Assembly: GCA_945643635.1 (NCBI GenBank)
Contig: CALZFC010000252.1
Coordinates: forward strand, 2,205,001 to 2,269,000
Origin: Allodiplogaster sudhausi
Taxonomy: Eukaryota > Nematoda > Chromadorea > Rhabditida > Diplogasteridae
Length of the DNA stretch: 64,000 bases
Direction of reading: 5' to 3'
Part shown: positions 35,365-47,100 of the stretch, one piece after another
Numbering within the stretch: the first letter of the stretch is position 1
Layout of the letters: the number at the start of each line of letters is the position of its first letter
The notes under the pieces: generated by a model
What the model was told of the DNA's origin: nothing
What the model saw: only the letters and a program-made list of their open reading frames with translations
The model's database searches: none
Position numbers and translations under genes: made by a program

Positions 35365-36485
35365 CTCTATCTGCTATCCTTCTCTCTTTCTGTCTCTCAA
35401 TCTCACTATTTCTCTCTCACTAACTCTTTCTCTCGCTCTCTTTATTTATTTCTCTATATCTCTCTCACTCTTTCTCTCATTCGTTCTCTTTGTCACACAA
35501 CAAAGCCACACGATTTTCACGCTTAACTTTTTTGTATTATCTTCCTGTGTCATGTTTCCCTTTGCAGTCTCATTCACTTCTTCTTCTTTTCTGCGGAGTT
35601 CGTCTAGAGAAGCTGACTCCTGAGGATATTTCTGCCTTCTCCTCCGTCCCTGTTCATCTCCAAGTATGGTTCCTAATTCATAGTTGTTCCTACTACCTGA
35701 CAAGATCTCTCTCTTTCCGTCCAGGAGGGACTAGTTCTGACTCGCCTCTGGCGTCTCCTCGTCTCTTTCCCTGGCCTGTGCAGTCGCCTCTTCGGCTACG
35801 CCCTCTTCTTCGTCCAGTTCCTCGATGTTCTCTACAACTCGGATATGGGCTCTCAGTTGACAGGCAAGCCAGCCGCTTCCATTCCTCTCTTTCTCCATTG
35901 TGTTTTCATCAGTCCTTCATGTTTCTTTTGATAACATACGAAAAGAAGGAGGTCAGAGAGCTTGAAAAAACGTTGAGAAAAAGTAATACCTAGACGAATA
36001 ATTTTCTTTGTTGTCAGGTGCCTCCGGCATGGGAGGCAAAGTTATGAAAGCACCACACAAAATGCTGAAGGAATCGGATGTCTTCTGCCTGGAGGTGCTC
36101 CACTTTCTCACTTTTCTGTCTTCTTTCTCTCTTTTCGCTCCCCTTTCTCGCTCTCCTCTCTCTCTCTTTTCTCTCCTCTATCTCTCTCTTCTCTCTCTCC
36201 CTCCTCTTTCTCTCTGCTCTCCTTTTTCTCTAATTCTCTCCTCTTTCTTTCTTTCTCTCCTCTTTCTCTCCTCTTTCTCTCTTTTCTCTCCCCTCGCAGG
36301 TGTCGAAGTGTCCGTTGTGCCTGCACCGCCGCGTGAATGACACTGCCCTGTCTGTGTCTGGCTACGTGTTCTGCTTCTCTTGCATCGATAACTTCATCCG
36401 CCAAGAAGGCCGCTGCCCCCTGACCGGGCTGCCCGCTTCCCCTGCCAACCTCGTCCGACTTTACATCACTGCCGCTGCCTTCTAG
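34145..36485 (+). CDS. PEX12: Peroxin-12 (PEX12 RING peroxisome ligase)
   Basis: Nine exons: 34145-34279, 34468-34576, 34640-34743, 34855-34938, 35186-35305, 35568-35663, 35725-35863, 36018-36094, 36300-36485; phases match and the product is 349 residues (human 359). The N terminus has the family PSVFDVLSQESLTTSLKPAL. The middle has the peroxisomal membrane region (IFTVFDLLLQNYYLKNY, SENFYGMKRVLLSTGLPPSR, FGYALFFVQFLDVLY). The C terminus has the degenerate RING: KCPLCLHRRVNDTALSVSGY, FCFSCIDNF, RCPLTG. PEX12 forms with PEX2 and PEX10 the ubiquitin ligase that recycles the PEX5 import receptor. Intron 7 has a GC donor with good consensus (ACAG|gcaagc). Introns 3, 5 and 8 are largely CT microsatellite. 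Confidence 0.95.
34764..34800 (+). repeat. (TC)n microsatellite in PEX12 intron 3
   Basis: Pure CT dinucleotide run. Related runs lie at 35,320-35,356 (intron 5) and, less pure, at 36,140-36,290 (intron 8). Confidence 0.95.
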
Positions 36486-36762
36486 ATCCGTCCCTTCTCT
36501 TTTCAAAACACTTCTCATCCCAGCATTCCTTCTTTCTTGCATTCTTTATTCGTTCGTGTACATACATATGTATCTCACGATAAATAGAGAAAGATTTATC
36601 GTGAAGACAGGGTGGTTCACTGGAATGTCACAGCAACATCTTGCCCTGTCGCATCTCAAAGTAGCGGTAGATAAGAAACGCTGTTTGTATCTTTAACTTA
36701 AAAATTTGTTTATATATATAAATCTATACATATACATATGTATATTGAGAGAGTTTCTCACC

Positions 36763-37231
36763 TCATACAAGGACGTACTGAACACTGAATCGCTCAGTCC
36801 TCAGTCGATTATAACCAATGATCGGAAGGACGTTTCCTTCCGAAATCACAGACTGCCCGACATCCGTTGAGCAGCAGTAGCTGCAGTTTCTTTCTACATC
36901 ACTGATTACAAAGGGTGAGAGAAAGATAGGAGAAGAAATTGGAGGGAGAGGTGGAGGAAGGAGAGAGAGAGAGAGAGATGAAGAGAACGAGAGGGATGGA
37001 AAGAGACAGCAAAACTAAATGAACGAGAGTGAGAGAGATAATGAGAGAAAGAAAGGGATGAAAGTGCAGACCGCGAGCCCGTCTGCTGCGGGTTTGCCTG
37101 CCACTTCAACTCGAGTCCTCCGTAGTTGCATCCCTCGCGGCACACATTGTTCGTGTACGAACTTATTGTTGCCCTGATTCTACGACCTGCCGGAGCCTTA
37201 ATCATTTCCATTTTCAGTAGTTCTCCCTCGC

Positions 37232-37277
<46 letters not shown>

Positions 37278-37282
37278 TCATT

Positions 37283-37313
<31 letters not shown>

Positions 37314-37318
37314 TCATT

Positions 37319-37403
<85 letters not shown>

Positions 37404-38061
37404 TACCTGAATGAGCCAGTTGCAGTACACGAAGTCGTCCTGCTCACCGCCTCCCAATCCGACATTTCCACTCACTGCCTGAGGTGTCGCCGTAGCAGTC
37501 AGGGTCGCACCACAACCATCCGGCTGAACGACATCGCTGCTCCCTCACTCAATTCTCTTTCTCGCACTCACTTTCTCTCTCCCTCTCTCTCTCTTTCTAC
37601 CCTCTCTCTCCCTCTTTTTGTTTTACTCTGACTCAGTCTCTCTCTCGCTCTCTCTCTCTATCTTTTTCTGTCTATCTCTCTCTTTCTCTTTGTCTCTTCA
37701 AATCCACCAACCCTCTGCGTGCAAGTGTCCCCTCCGTATCCAGCTGGGCAAAGGCACTTTGAGCAATCCCTGGGATGAGGAAATCCGCCATTCTGGCACA
37801 CGGTTCCCGAGCTAGCGCATCGAGCTGAGATGAAGGAAGTCAGAGGGGGGAGGAGGGGCAAGGAGGGGAGGAGGGAGTGAATGGGGGATGGGGGGGGGGA
37901 GGCAGTCATCCGATGCCACCTTTGCATCCGTAGTGATCATTCATCATGGATACGTCGATGAAGGAAACGATGTCAGACCCCATCGTATCCTGGTACTGGG
38001 GCATGCGGGCCACCATCGTTGGAGCACCATTCCGGGATGCACTGCAATCATTGAGAGAGAA

Positions 38062-38117
<56 letters not shown>

Positions 38118-38241
38118 GGAGAGAAAACGAGCAGCAGAGCCAGAAAAAATATGGAGAGACAGAAAAAGAGCATGAGAAGAGAAAAGGGAGACGGAAAAGC
38201 AGAGACAGACGAAGAAAGAGAGAAGCGGAACGCAGGGAAAC

Positions 38242-38285
<44 letters not shown>

Positions 38286-38704
38286 ACAAAATGTTGACCT
38301 GGTAGCCCCGTAGTGCATGATGCTACCGTAGTCATAAGGAAGGCCGTAATTGTAGTTGGTTGCCGATGATTCCTTGTCGAATTGGTCAACATAGTTCGAC
38401 TAAACAGAAATATGAGACAATGAGGGAGAGAGAAGGAGAGAAAAAGATGGAGAGAGAGGGAGAGAGGAAGAGAAAAAGAGCGAGAGAGAGAGAGCGAGAG
38501 AAAAAGGGGGAGAGAGAGGGAGAGAACGGAAGCGAGGGAACGAGAAAAAAAGGGAGAGGGAGATGAAGAGAAGGAAGAATATGACATGTACTGACAACGA
38601 CGTTTCCGATCTGGAGAGCAATGGCAGAGTCACGGTCAACGCGGGACTGTTCGTGGAAGAAGCCAAGGGCGTGGCCAATCTCGTGCGCTGCCGTCCCGAA
38701 CTGC

Positions 38705-38753
<49 letters not shown>

Positions 38754-39419
38754 TCTCTCTCTACTCTCTTTCTCTTTCTCTCCATCTCTCAATCTCTGAT
38801 GCACTGACACTTTCGCATCCCGGGCCAAGGGAAAGTTCCTGAGCTCTTCCAATCTTGCCGACATAAGAGTAACAGCCTTGGCCTCGGAAGAACTTGATCT
38901 ATAACTCGATGAATCTTTACCCTTTCTTTCTTCTTTTGGGTTTTTGTCTCTTTCTCTCTCTGTTTCTACCTCACTCTACTCCTTTCTCTCTAATTATTCA
39001 GGCTTACTCTATTTTGTGCAGTAGCGCTCTGGACGAAGTTGATGCAGGTGTTCTTCTGCCAGAAAGCCAGCGCGAGTTGGCTTACACGAACTGCTTTCGC
39101 GGCTGAAGGGAAGAATAAAAGAGTTGGAGAGAGAGCGAGAGGAAAAGAGAAATAGAGAGGGAGAGAGAGAGGGAGGGAGATATAAGCAAAGAGCTGACGG
39201 AGAGACGCTTCAAAGTTGTAGTAGACAGTGCCGCCCCAAGTAGTGGAGGGGTAGAAGCGATCTCGGTAGGCTTGACGCTTCTCGCGCTTCTCTTCTTCAG
39301 GCACAACGGGATCCAGCAGATCCAACTGATTCCTAAAAGAATGAGGGAAGATGGAGAGAGTGAGAAAGAAAGAGAGGAAAGAGTGTTTGGGAGGGCGAAA
39401 TGGAGGGGGGATGGTAGGA

Positions 39420-39459
<40 letters not shown>

Positions 39460-40194
39460 AGAGTGAGAAGGAGTGGGAAAACATGAGAGAGTAGAGACTT
39501 GACGAGAAGCATGTCTCCTTGGTAGAAGTTCTCCGCCACCTTGGCCTTCTCGTTCACCTCGGCCACGGAATCTCCAGCTGCCCGAATGTGGCTGCGAATC
39601 TTCTGAAAGAAATCCAGCAAGACTATTTAAAGTTATTACTATTTAAACATCTATGCATTGCTTTTCTCCTTCATCTATTTATTAATTCATGTTACTTTAT
39701 TACGTGCAGCTATTCTTCATGTCGTGAATAACGTTAAGTTACGTGGAGTGAATTAATATTTTTTGGAGAAATAAAATAAATAAATTGCCTTGAAGGCGAG
39801 TTTCAGCAAATCTGTATGCTCCGCAGTTCGGACGGCATTCGAGTTCTCCGCTTTTGCAAGCTTTTCCATGATCATCTTGCGAATCTCCTTGAGCCTCTTG
39901 CACAACAATTCCTTGTCACCTTCGGTCGAATTCAATTTCGCGGCCACCAGATTCTATTGGATAAATGCATGGATAATAAAAAGTAAAGTATTTTAAAATT
40001 ATGATTAGCACTGTTAGAGAAAGAAAAAAATTAAAAATTAGACGCAATGAAGAAAAACCAACAACGACATTGGTTCCATTGAAATGTGTTTGGAAGAATT
40101 CTTTAAATTTGTCGACGATTTCAGAGAAGCCCGATTCCGCCGGTGGCACTAGAAAGAGCACGAAGAGGCAGACGCCAACCACTCCGAGACGCAT
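36763..40194 (-). CDS. nas: Astacin metalloprotease (nematode NAS type, EGF and CUB)
   Basis: Thirteen exons: 40194-40063, 39953-39789, 39602-39499, 39332-39199, 39102-39008, 38892-38809, 38700-38596, 38399-38299, 38041-37920, 37824-37708, 37543-37407, 37196-37072, 36901-36763; phases match and the product is 519 residues. Order: signal peptide (LGVVGVCLFVLFLVPPAES, cleaved near 21-22); a charged pro-region (residues ~25-150) ending in KREKRQAYRDRFYPSTTWGG, a likely furin-type site; the catalytic domain with zinc motif HEIGHALGFFHEQSR near residue 243 and Met-turn SIMHYGA; an EGF-like module (CASSGTVCQNGGFPHPRDCS); and a CUB module ending with a typical CCSTD...VPI-like block. It is a secreted zinc endopeptidase; nematode members act in cuticle, hatching and digestion. 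No thrombospondin module follows, so it resembles the EGF+CUB NAS subgroup. Intron 2 has a GC donor (TTCAAG|gcaatt). Ends 277 bp from the PEX12 stop, convergent. Confidence 0.95.
37225..37401. repeat. CT microsatellite in astacin CUB intron
   Basis: A long CTCTCTTT/CT tract between the two CUB exons. Comparable tracts interrupt other astacin introns: GA at 38,058-38,115, 38,243-38,282 and 39,422-39,458, CT at 38,705-38,762. Confidence 0.9.
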
Positions 40195-41194
40195 TCTCTC
40201 CTGGCCAAAGAATATTCTATTTAAAAAGTGTCAATCTAATTGTTAACTAGAAATAAAAGATGAGCTTGGCCGGTGGAAGCGAAGTTGCATGGTGTGAAGT
40301 CGTGGCTCTTTTATTCATGCCTTCACTCTGTTCGTAGGCGGCAGCGGCAGTTGAGTAAATGAATAGTTTGTGGGTAAAGGGGGCACCAGTCATCGCCGTC
40401 CCCTCCCCAACCACTCATCCTCTTCATCTCTCCGTCTGCACTTCCTTCTTCAAACCTTATTCTACTAAAGTAACTGCTTCTCTCTTCATCATACTATAAC
40501 TTCCTTTTCTCTCACTTCTTCTCTCTCTCTCACTCACTCGTTTATCTTTTTCATAGTCCAGCTGTTTCCCATGGCATAGCCCCACATCACTTTCAGAGTC
40601 ATCCGATTTCCTAATTTGTAATCATTTCAAAAGTGCTAGATCAGGAGAATTCCCCCACACTTAATATTCTACTTGTGTATGGTGAAGACAACAGCACAAC
40701 ACAGTTCGGCGAGAAGAAATAGTACATGAGGAACTGATTGCGAATGCACGAGCCGGCAAAAGAGGTAACTCCATGGAGACAGAATGCTAGGACATCGCTG
40801 AGAGAACCCGACTTTCTTTTCCATTCATCTCTTCCTACTTCATGGCGCCGGCTGACAAAGGTTTATATTTCATATGTAATTTTCAGCTTTACATGTATGT
40901 ATGTACATACCCAGTAGATGCATACATACAAAGTAAGCTAATCACTTAATTTATTGTTAATAATATAAATGTGTATGAATTAACAAATTTTGGAATAAAA
41001 ATAAATTAGCAAAGATCATTAGGTATTCGTCGTTCATACTTCCGCCGGGCATATCTGGTTGGCGACGTCCTGAGAAGGAAAGGAGAAGCTCAGCCGGCTG
41101 AGGATGATGTCATGAGTCTCGCAAACATTGAAATCATTCGTTAGTTTCATTCCCTAGAGAATGAATGTTGTAACGAAGAAGTAGGAATCTTAAG
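40195..41194. other. Intergenic upstream of astacin
   Basis: Holds the astacin promoter and probably the 5' exon or promoter of the Arg/Ser-rich gene. A first coding exon with ATG for that gene must lie here or at the exon boundary near 41,195, but I cannot fix it. Confidence 0.4.
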
Positions 41195-44100
41195 CGGTGA
41201 AGCCAGTGTCCGCGAGGGGTCCGGTTCCGAATGGAAACGCGTGGCACTCCCCTCCGAGGAGCGGAGCCGAGGCTAAGAAGGCAAACAGAGTCAGCTGGGT
41301 TGATGAGCAAGCAGGAGAGGAACATCGATTCAGAGAGGTTCACCCTTACAACTTCACTTCAGTACTATATTTTCTCGTTTCAGGTGCCTCCTCCACTCGG
41401 TTTTCCACTTAATCTCCCCCCGTCAAGTCATCGACGATACCCTGATAACGATGGTTTTATCATTTTTAACAGCATAATTTCTTTGTATACTTGTGATCCG
41501 TTGATTGGCATTTCTTTTTTTAAGTCTGAAATATGGGGACCGTCTCAGATGAGCAACGACCATTATAGCCATACGTGTTAAAATGGACATTTGAGAAACG
41601 TATTTATAGCAATGGGCAATTGAGCAACGGAGCCGAATCGCAACGGAAGGGCGGCCATTTGAGCAGCAAGTCAAAATAGCAACAGGGAAATAGAGCAATG
41701 GTGACAAACGAGCAATCAGGAAACAGAGCAACGCGACAAATGAGCAACCGGTCAACATTTGTGGTAGGGGGGCCTATGAGACCTCACGGCTCCCGACCGC
41801 GACATTTGAGCGCTCTCTGTCTGGTAGCGCTCTCTGTCTCGTAGCGCTCTTCGTCTCGTAGCGCTATCTGTCTGGTAGCGCTCTCTGTCTCGTAGCGCTC
41901 TCTGTCTCGTAGCGCTCTCTGTCTCGGTAGCGGACGGCGGCTCTCTGCTGTTCGTCCGCAGGTACAACCCATCCGTACAAGAGCATCTACAGCTACAGCC
42001 CTCGTGCCTGGGGCCACTCTCTCTTCTAAGGCACCTGATCAGTTATGATGTCTTCCGATCCCCCCTCTTCGCCCTCTCAATTCGGCTCGCTTCTCGCCTC
42101 TCTCTTACAGAAGGCGCCTTCTATCAAGCGGTCGCGCCCTATCGAGTCCAACCCGTATTCCCCATCTACCTCTGAAGCTGCATCTGACTCTCAACTGCTC
42201 GTGCAATTCCTCGATGGCCTGGTCGATCGGCTCACCGTTCTCGAAGCGGACAACACAGCCCTCAAGGAGCAATGCAAGGAGCAGCAGGCAGCCATCACTG
42301 ATCTACAAAGTCAGCTGAAAGTTTCTCTATCTGCCCCTCCTCCCATCCCTCTTCACCCTGCTGCCTCGGACGTCCAGATGAACTCTCCTCCCACCCGCCA
42401 TTCATCTGCTGTCGCTCCTCCTCAACCTCTCCCTCCGCCAAACCCCTCCGGCGAGTGGGATTTCTCAAGAGAGACCCCCGAGGAACGCGAAGACCGGAAG
42501 GAGAGGCTACGAGCCATGGTCCTCTCCGGTCTCCCCCTCCCCAACGCCTCTTGTCCAATCGACGGCGTCGTATCGTGAGGCTGTTCTTCACATGCTCTCC
42601 GGGCTCGGCATCCCCTTCCTTCCGGTGGCAGTCTACCGACTTCCAGCCAATCCTGGCACTGTTCCCTTGGTGAAGATCATCATGCCCACATCTCAAGCAC
42701 AAGTGCAGTGCATCCGGGCTGCTCGCCGTGCTCTCCGCTCTCTCCCCGGCTTTGGCCGTTGCTTTCTCCGCCCGAGTCTCACGCTGGCCCAGCGAGGGAT
42801 CGAGCCTCGCCCTTCGCCTGACCTCTCCTCCTTCTTCGCGAGGCCGCGCCAGCCGAACCAGTCGCACTCTCGGGCACGTGACCAGCCACGTGATCAGCCG
42901 AGAGTCCAGTCACGTGACCGGCCACAAGTGCAGCGCCCGCAGTACCAGAGATCACGTGTTTTCTCTGACTGTCGTGACTCTCTTCTTCACCACCCTATCC
43001 CTCCTCCCCCCAATTTCACTAGTTACAATCCCTATTCCCCCCTCTTCTCTAATTCAAACTAGGAAATGCACATCGAAGGAATACAAGTCGAACAGTAGAT
43101 ATTATCCTCTTCAACGCTAGGTCAATTACAAACAAATGTGATGAATTAGCACTACTTCTTAAGCAAAGTATCCCTGTTATATGCATTACTGAGACCTGGC
43201 TTAAATCAACTGTTTTAGATTCTTTTCTTCTCAATGAACATTCCGCTCATTATAACTGTTACCGTAGAGATCGCATTAGACGGAAAGGAGGCGGAGTCGC
43301 CCTCATAATTTCTTCCACCATTTCTGCTGATATTGCTTTCTCTCTTTCTCATCCCAATTATTTTGAGCTGCTAGCTGCTGATTTGCATTTTGATAATGAT
43401 ATGATTCGTATGATAATTGTCTAACGCGCCCCCGCTTGCTCTGCCGAAGGTAATTCTCTTTTAGTTAAGCATCTTAGTGATCTCTCCTCATGCGCTCATC
43501 CGTCCGTTATTTTAGGAGATTTTAATTTCCCAGATCTTCCTTGGACCACTTCATTTTCTTCCCATGGCATTCCATCTCAAGCCAAATTGTTTTATGATTT
43601 TGTGACTACTGCAAATCTTGCCCAACACACCCCTTCTGTAACATGCAATCAGCATATTTTAGATCTCATTCTGTCAAATACTCCCGGCATTCTCTCTAGT
43701 GTTTCCATCCTCCCACCTTTCGCTTCCTCAGACCATTTCTCTGTATCTGCGAAAATTAATATCACCCACTCTGTCCCTCTGTACACTTTTGTGCGAGAAT
43801 ACCGCAGTGTAGATTACCAAGCTGCATCCTCCTTCCTACTTTTACAGGACATCCCCTCTCTTCCGTATAAGCGTGTCCGCCTTAATGGCGAGAAGCTCCC
43901 TGATCATATCCATCGTCTTCGTTCTAAGAGATTTAAGGCTTGGCAGGAATCTCTCATTCTTAAAACAATCCATAGCCGCATTCTCCCGCCTTAATTCGCT
44001 TTATAACTCGCAAGTTATCAAGTATGCTAGAAGTGTTGAGAGAAGTATTATAGATTCTAAAAATCTTAATTTATTTTACCGGTATGTACGCAATCGGACT

Positions 44101-47100
44101 TCCGATAGGTCGCATGGAGTTGATCTTTTAATCGATAATCTAGGTCATAACTTGTCATCGGATATAGAAAAGGCAGATCTCTTAGCCACTACTTTTGCGA
44201 AGTTCTTCGTGACTGACAATGGTCATTTTCCATCACTTCCAAGTAAAAGTAGCAGGCCTCCCGATTTCTCCCTTCATTTTTCTAGACATGTTATATGTAA
44301 TGTAATTGAAAGATGGTCAAATTCTTCTTGTAAAAATAATTTTAATGTTCATTTTCTTAAACAGTTAGCTCTTCCAATTAGCATGTCTCTAGAATATATA
44401 TTTAATTACTCGTTTTGTAATTCGGTTGTTCCTCAAATTTGGAAGCACTCTATAATAGTCCCCATTAGGAAGAAGCCTCCCTTCAGCGACCCAATTAATT
44501 ATCGGCCCGTTAGCATAACGTGCTTCTTTTCTAGAGTTTTTGAAAGAGTCCTTTGTCGTGAATTATATAAGTGGTGCGAGTCCTATGCTATTCTTCCCGA
44601 TGAGCAATTTGGTTTCCGTAGAAAGAGGTCCATTGAGTTGCAAATGTTAGATGCTGTTGATTATTGGACCCGTTCCCTTTCCTTTCAACGGACTACTGAT
44701 GTTATCTATTTTGATCATTCTAAGGCTTTTGATAGAGTCAGCCACCCTAAGCTCCTATATAAGGTACAGCAATTTCTTTTCCCTCCATTAGTTATTAAGT
44801 GGATTTCTGCTTTCCTAAGTAATCGATCATTCGCCGTACGTGTAGGTAATGCTATCTCTCGGTCGCATTTGGTAGAAAGTGGTGTACCACAAGGAAGCGT
44901 TATTGGTCCACTTCTTTTCATTATTTATACTTCTGATCTTCCGTCTGTTGTGTCCCAATAAGGTGTTATAGCAAAATGCTTCGCTGACGATGTCAAGATT
45001 TATAAGGCTTTTTCTAGAAATGAAAATAGAAGCTCGCTATAGAATGCAATAGATGCTCTTTCCACATGGGCTGATGATTGGCAGCTTCCCCTTGCCCATG
45101 ATAAGACCGCAGTCCTTCATATTGGTAGAGTTAATCCCAAAGTTCTCTATTACATTAACGGCAATCTCATTAATCCGTGATCTTGGAGTTTTCATAGATT
45201 CCAATCTTACTTTTTCTAAGTATTGCAACACTATAGCATCCAAAGCCCTGTCTAATGCATATAGCGTTTTTCGAGCCCTTCGTACCCGTAAACCGTGTGT
45301 ATTGATCTCTGCCTATAGCATCTACATTCGATCTATTTTGGAATTCTGCACAACTGTTTACTCTCCATTTCTTCTGAAGGATATTCGCACTCTTGAGAAA
45401 GTTCAGAATTATGTAACTCGTCGCGTATTTCATAGGTGTCTAGGTTATGATTATTATTCTATGCCTCATAGCGAGGAGCGAATAGAACCCTCAATCTGCC
45501 TTCTTTAGCAAATCGTAGAGAAGCTATTGATCAAGACCTCATGCGCAAGCTTATATTTGGACGTACTAGGTTATCTAACAAGTGCCCTCACCATCTCGTT
45601 TTCAAGCACTCTAGAACCCGCGGCCTCTCCTTTAATCTTCATATTCAGAATTCTAAACTTAAATGCAGGGCAAATGCATACTTTGTTAGGGCTTCCAGAC
45701 AGTTTAATTCTCTAAGTAAGGAATCTCCACAGTCTATCACTCTCGCCTAATCCTCCTCTTGTATCCATTATCTCTTATTTCCCTATTTCCCCGATTTTCT
45801 GTTTCATTATGTTTTCGTTCTATATTTTAATAATTTTACCACGTGTGTTACATAACAATGTTCCACCGTATAAATTGATTGATTGATTTGAGCAACGGGA
45901 CAACTGAGCAACGGGCTAGATCTTCTTCCCTGGTATAGGGGTCTATGAGACCCCAATGGGTCTCAACTGCGACATTTGAGCAACGGACAATTGAGCAACG
46001 GGGAAAATCCTTTTCGCTGGTATAGGGGTCAATGAGACCCAATATGTCCCGACTGCGACATTTGAGCAACGAGACATTTGAGCAACGACATTTGAGCAAC
46101 GGGCTGAAACTCTTTCTCGGGTATATTGGGTGGGGCTATGAGACCCATTGGGTCCTGACTGCGACATTTGAGCAACGGGACAATTGAGCAACGGGCATAA
46201 TCCTTTTCGCTGGTATACAGGGGGCCTATGAGGCCCAATTGGTCCTGTTGCCTTCACCTGAGACAATTGAGCAATGGGCTATTTATACATATAATTGAGT
46301 ATTCATTTTGTCTGGTATTAGGGGGATAAGAAGACCCAATGTTGCTTGCACCAGCGAAAATTTTGCAATGGGATATATGTATGTATGTATTTATGTATGT
46401 ATCTTACGATTAGCAATACGGTTGTTATGTGTGACACTGATTTGAGCAACGGGACAATTGAGCAACGGGCTAGATCTTCTTCCCTGGTATAGGGGTCTAT
46501 GAGGCCCAATGGGTCTCGACTGCGACATTTGAGCAACCGGACAATTGAGCAACGGGCTAGATCTTCTTCCCTGGTATAGGGGTCTATGAGACCCAATGGG
46601 TCTCAACTGCGACATTTGAGCAACGGACAATTGAGCAACGGGGAAAATCCTTTTCGCTGGTATAGGGGTCAATGAGACCCAATGGGTCCCGACTGCGACA
46701 TTTGAGCAACGAGACATTTGAGCAACGACATTTGAGCAACGGGCTGAAACTCTTTCTCGGGTATATTGGGTGGGGCTATGAGACCCATTGGGTCCTGACT
46801 GCGACATTTGAGCAACGGGACAATTGAGCAACGGGCATAATCCTTTTCGCTGGTATACAGGGGGCCTATGAGGCCCAATTGGTCCTGTTGCCTTCACCTG
46901 AGACAATTGAGTAATGGGCTATTTATACATATAATTGAGTATTCATTTTGTCTGGTATTAGGGGGATAAGAAGACCCAATGTTGCTTGCACCAGCGAAAA
47001 TTTTGCAATGGGATATATGTATGTACAGTACCGCTCAGCGGCCAGGGGTCAATGCTATAGCGGCTATAGCGGCTATAGCCAAAAGAAGCCAGGCGAAATT

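Larger units (their letters stand above)
41811..45885 (+). mobile_element. Full-length, inactive CR1/Jockey-type LINE
   Basis: Flanked by ATTTGAG on both sides (left copy 41,804-41,810; right copy 45,886-45,892), which is a host-array sequence and therefore a target duplication. It has a 5' tandem repeat block (41,811-41,930), ORF1 (42,045-43,062, frameshifted), ORF2 (about 43,095-45,750, several breaks), and a 3' tail ending in (ATTG)n, the same kind of 3' end as the LINE at 2.3-4.8 kb. It was inserted into the GAGCAACGG array of the outer element after that array formed. Confidence 0.93.
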
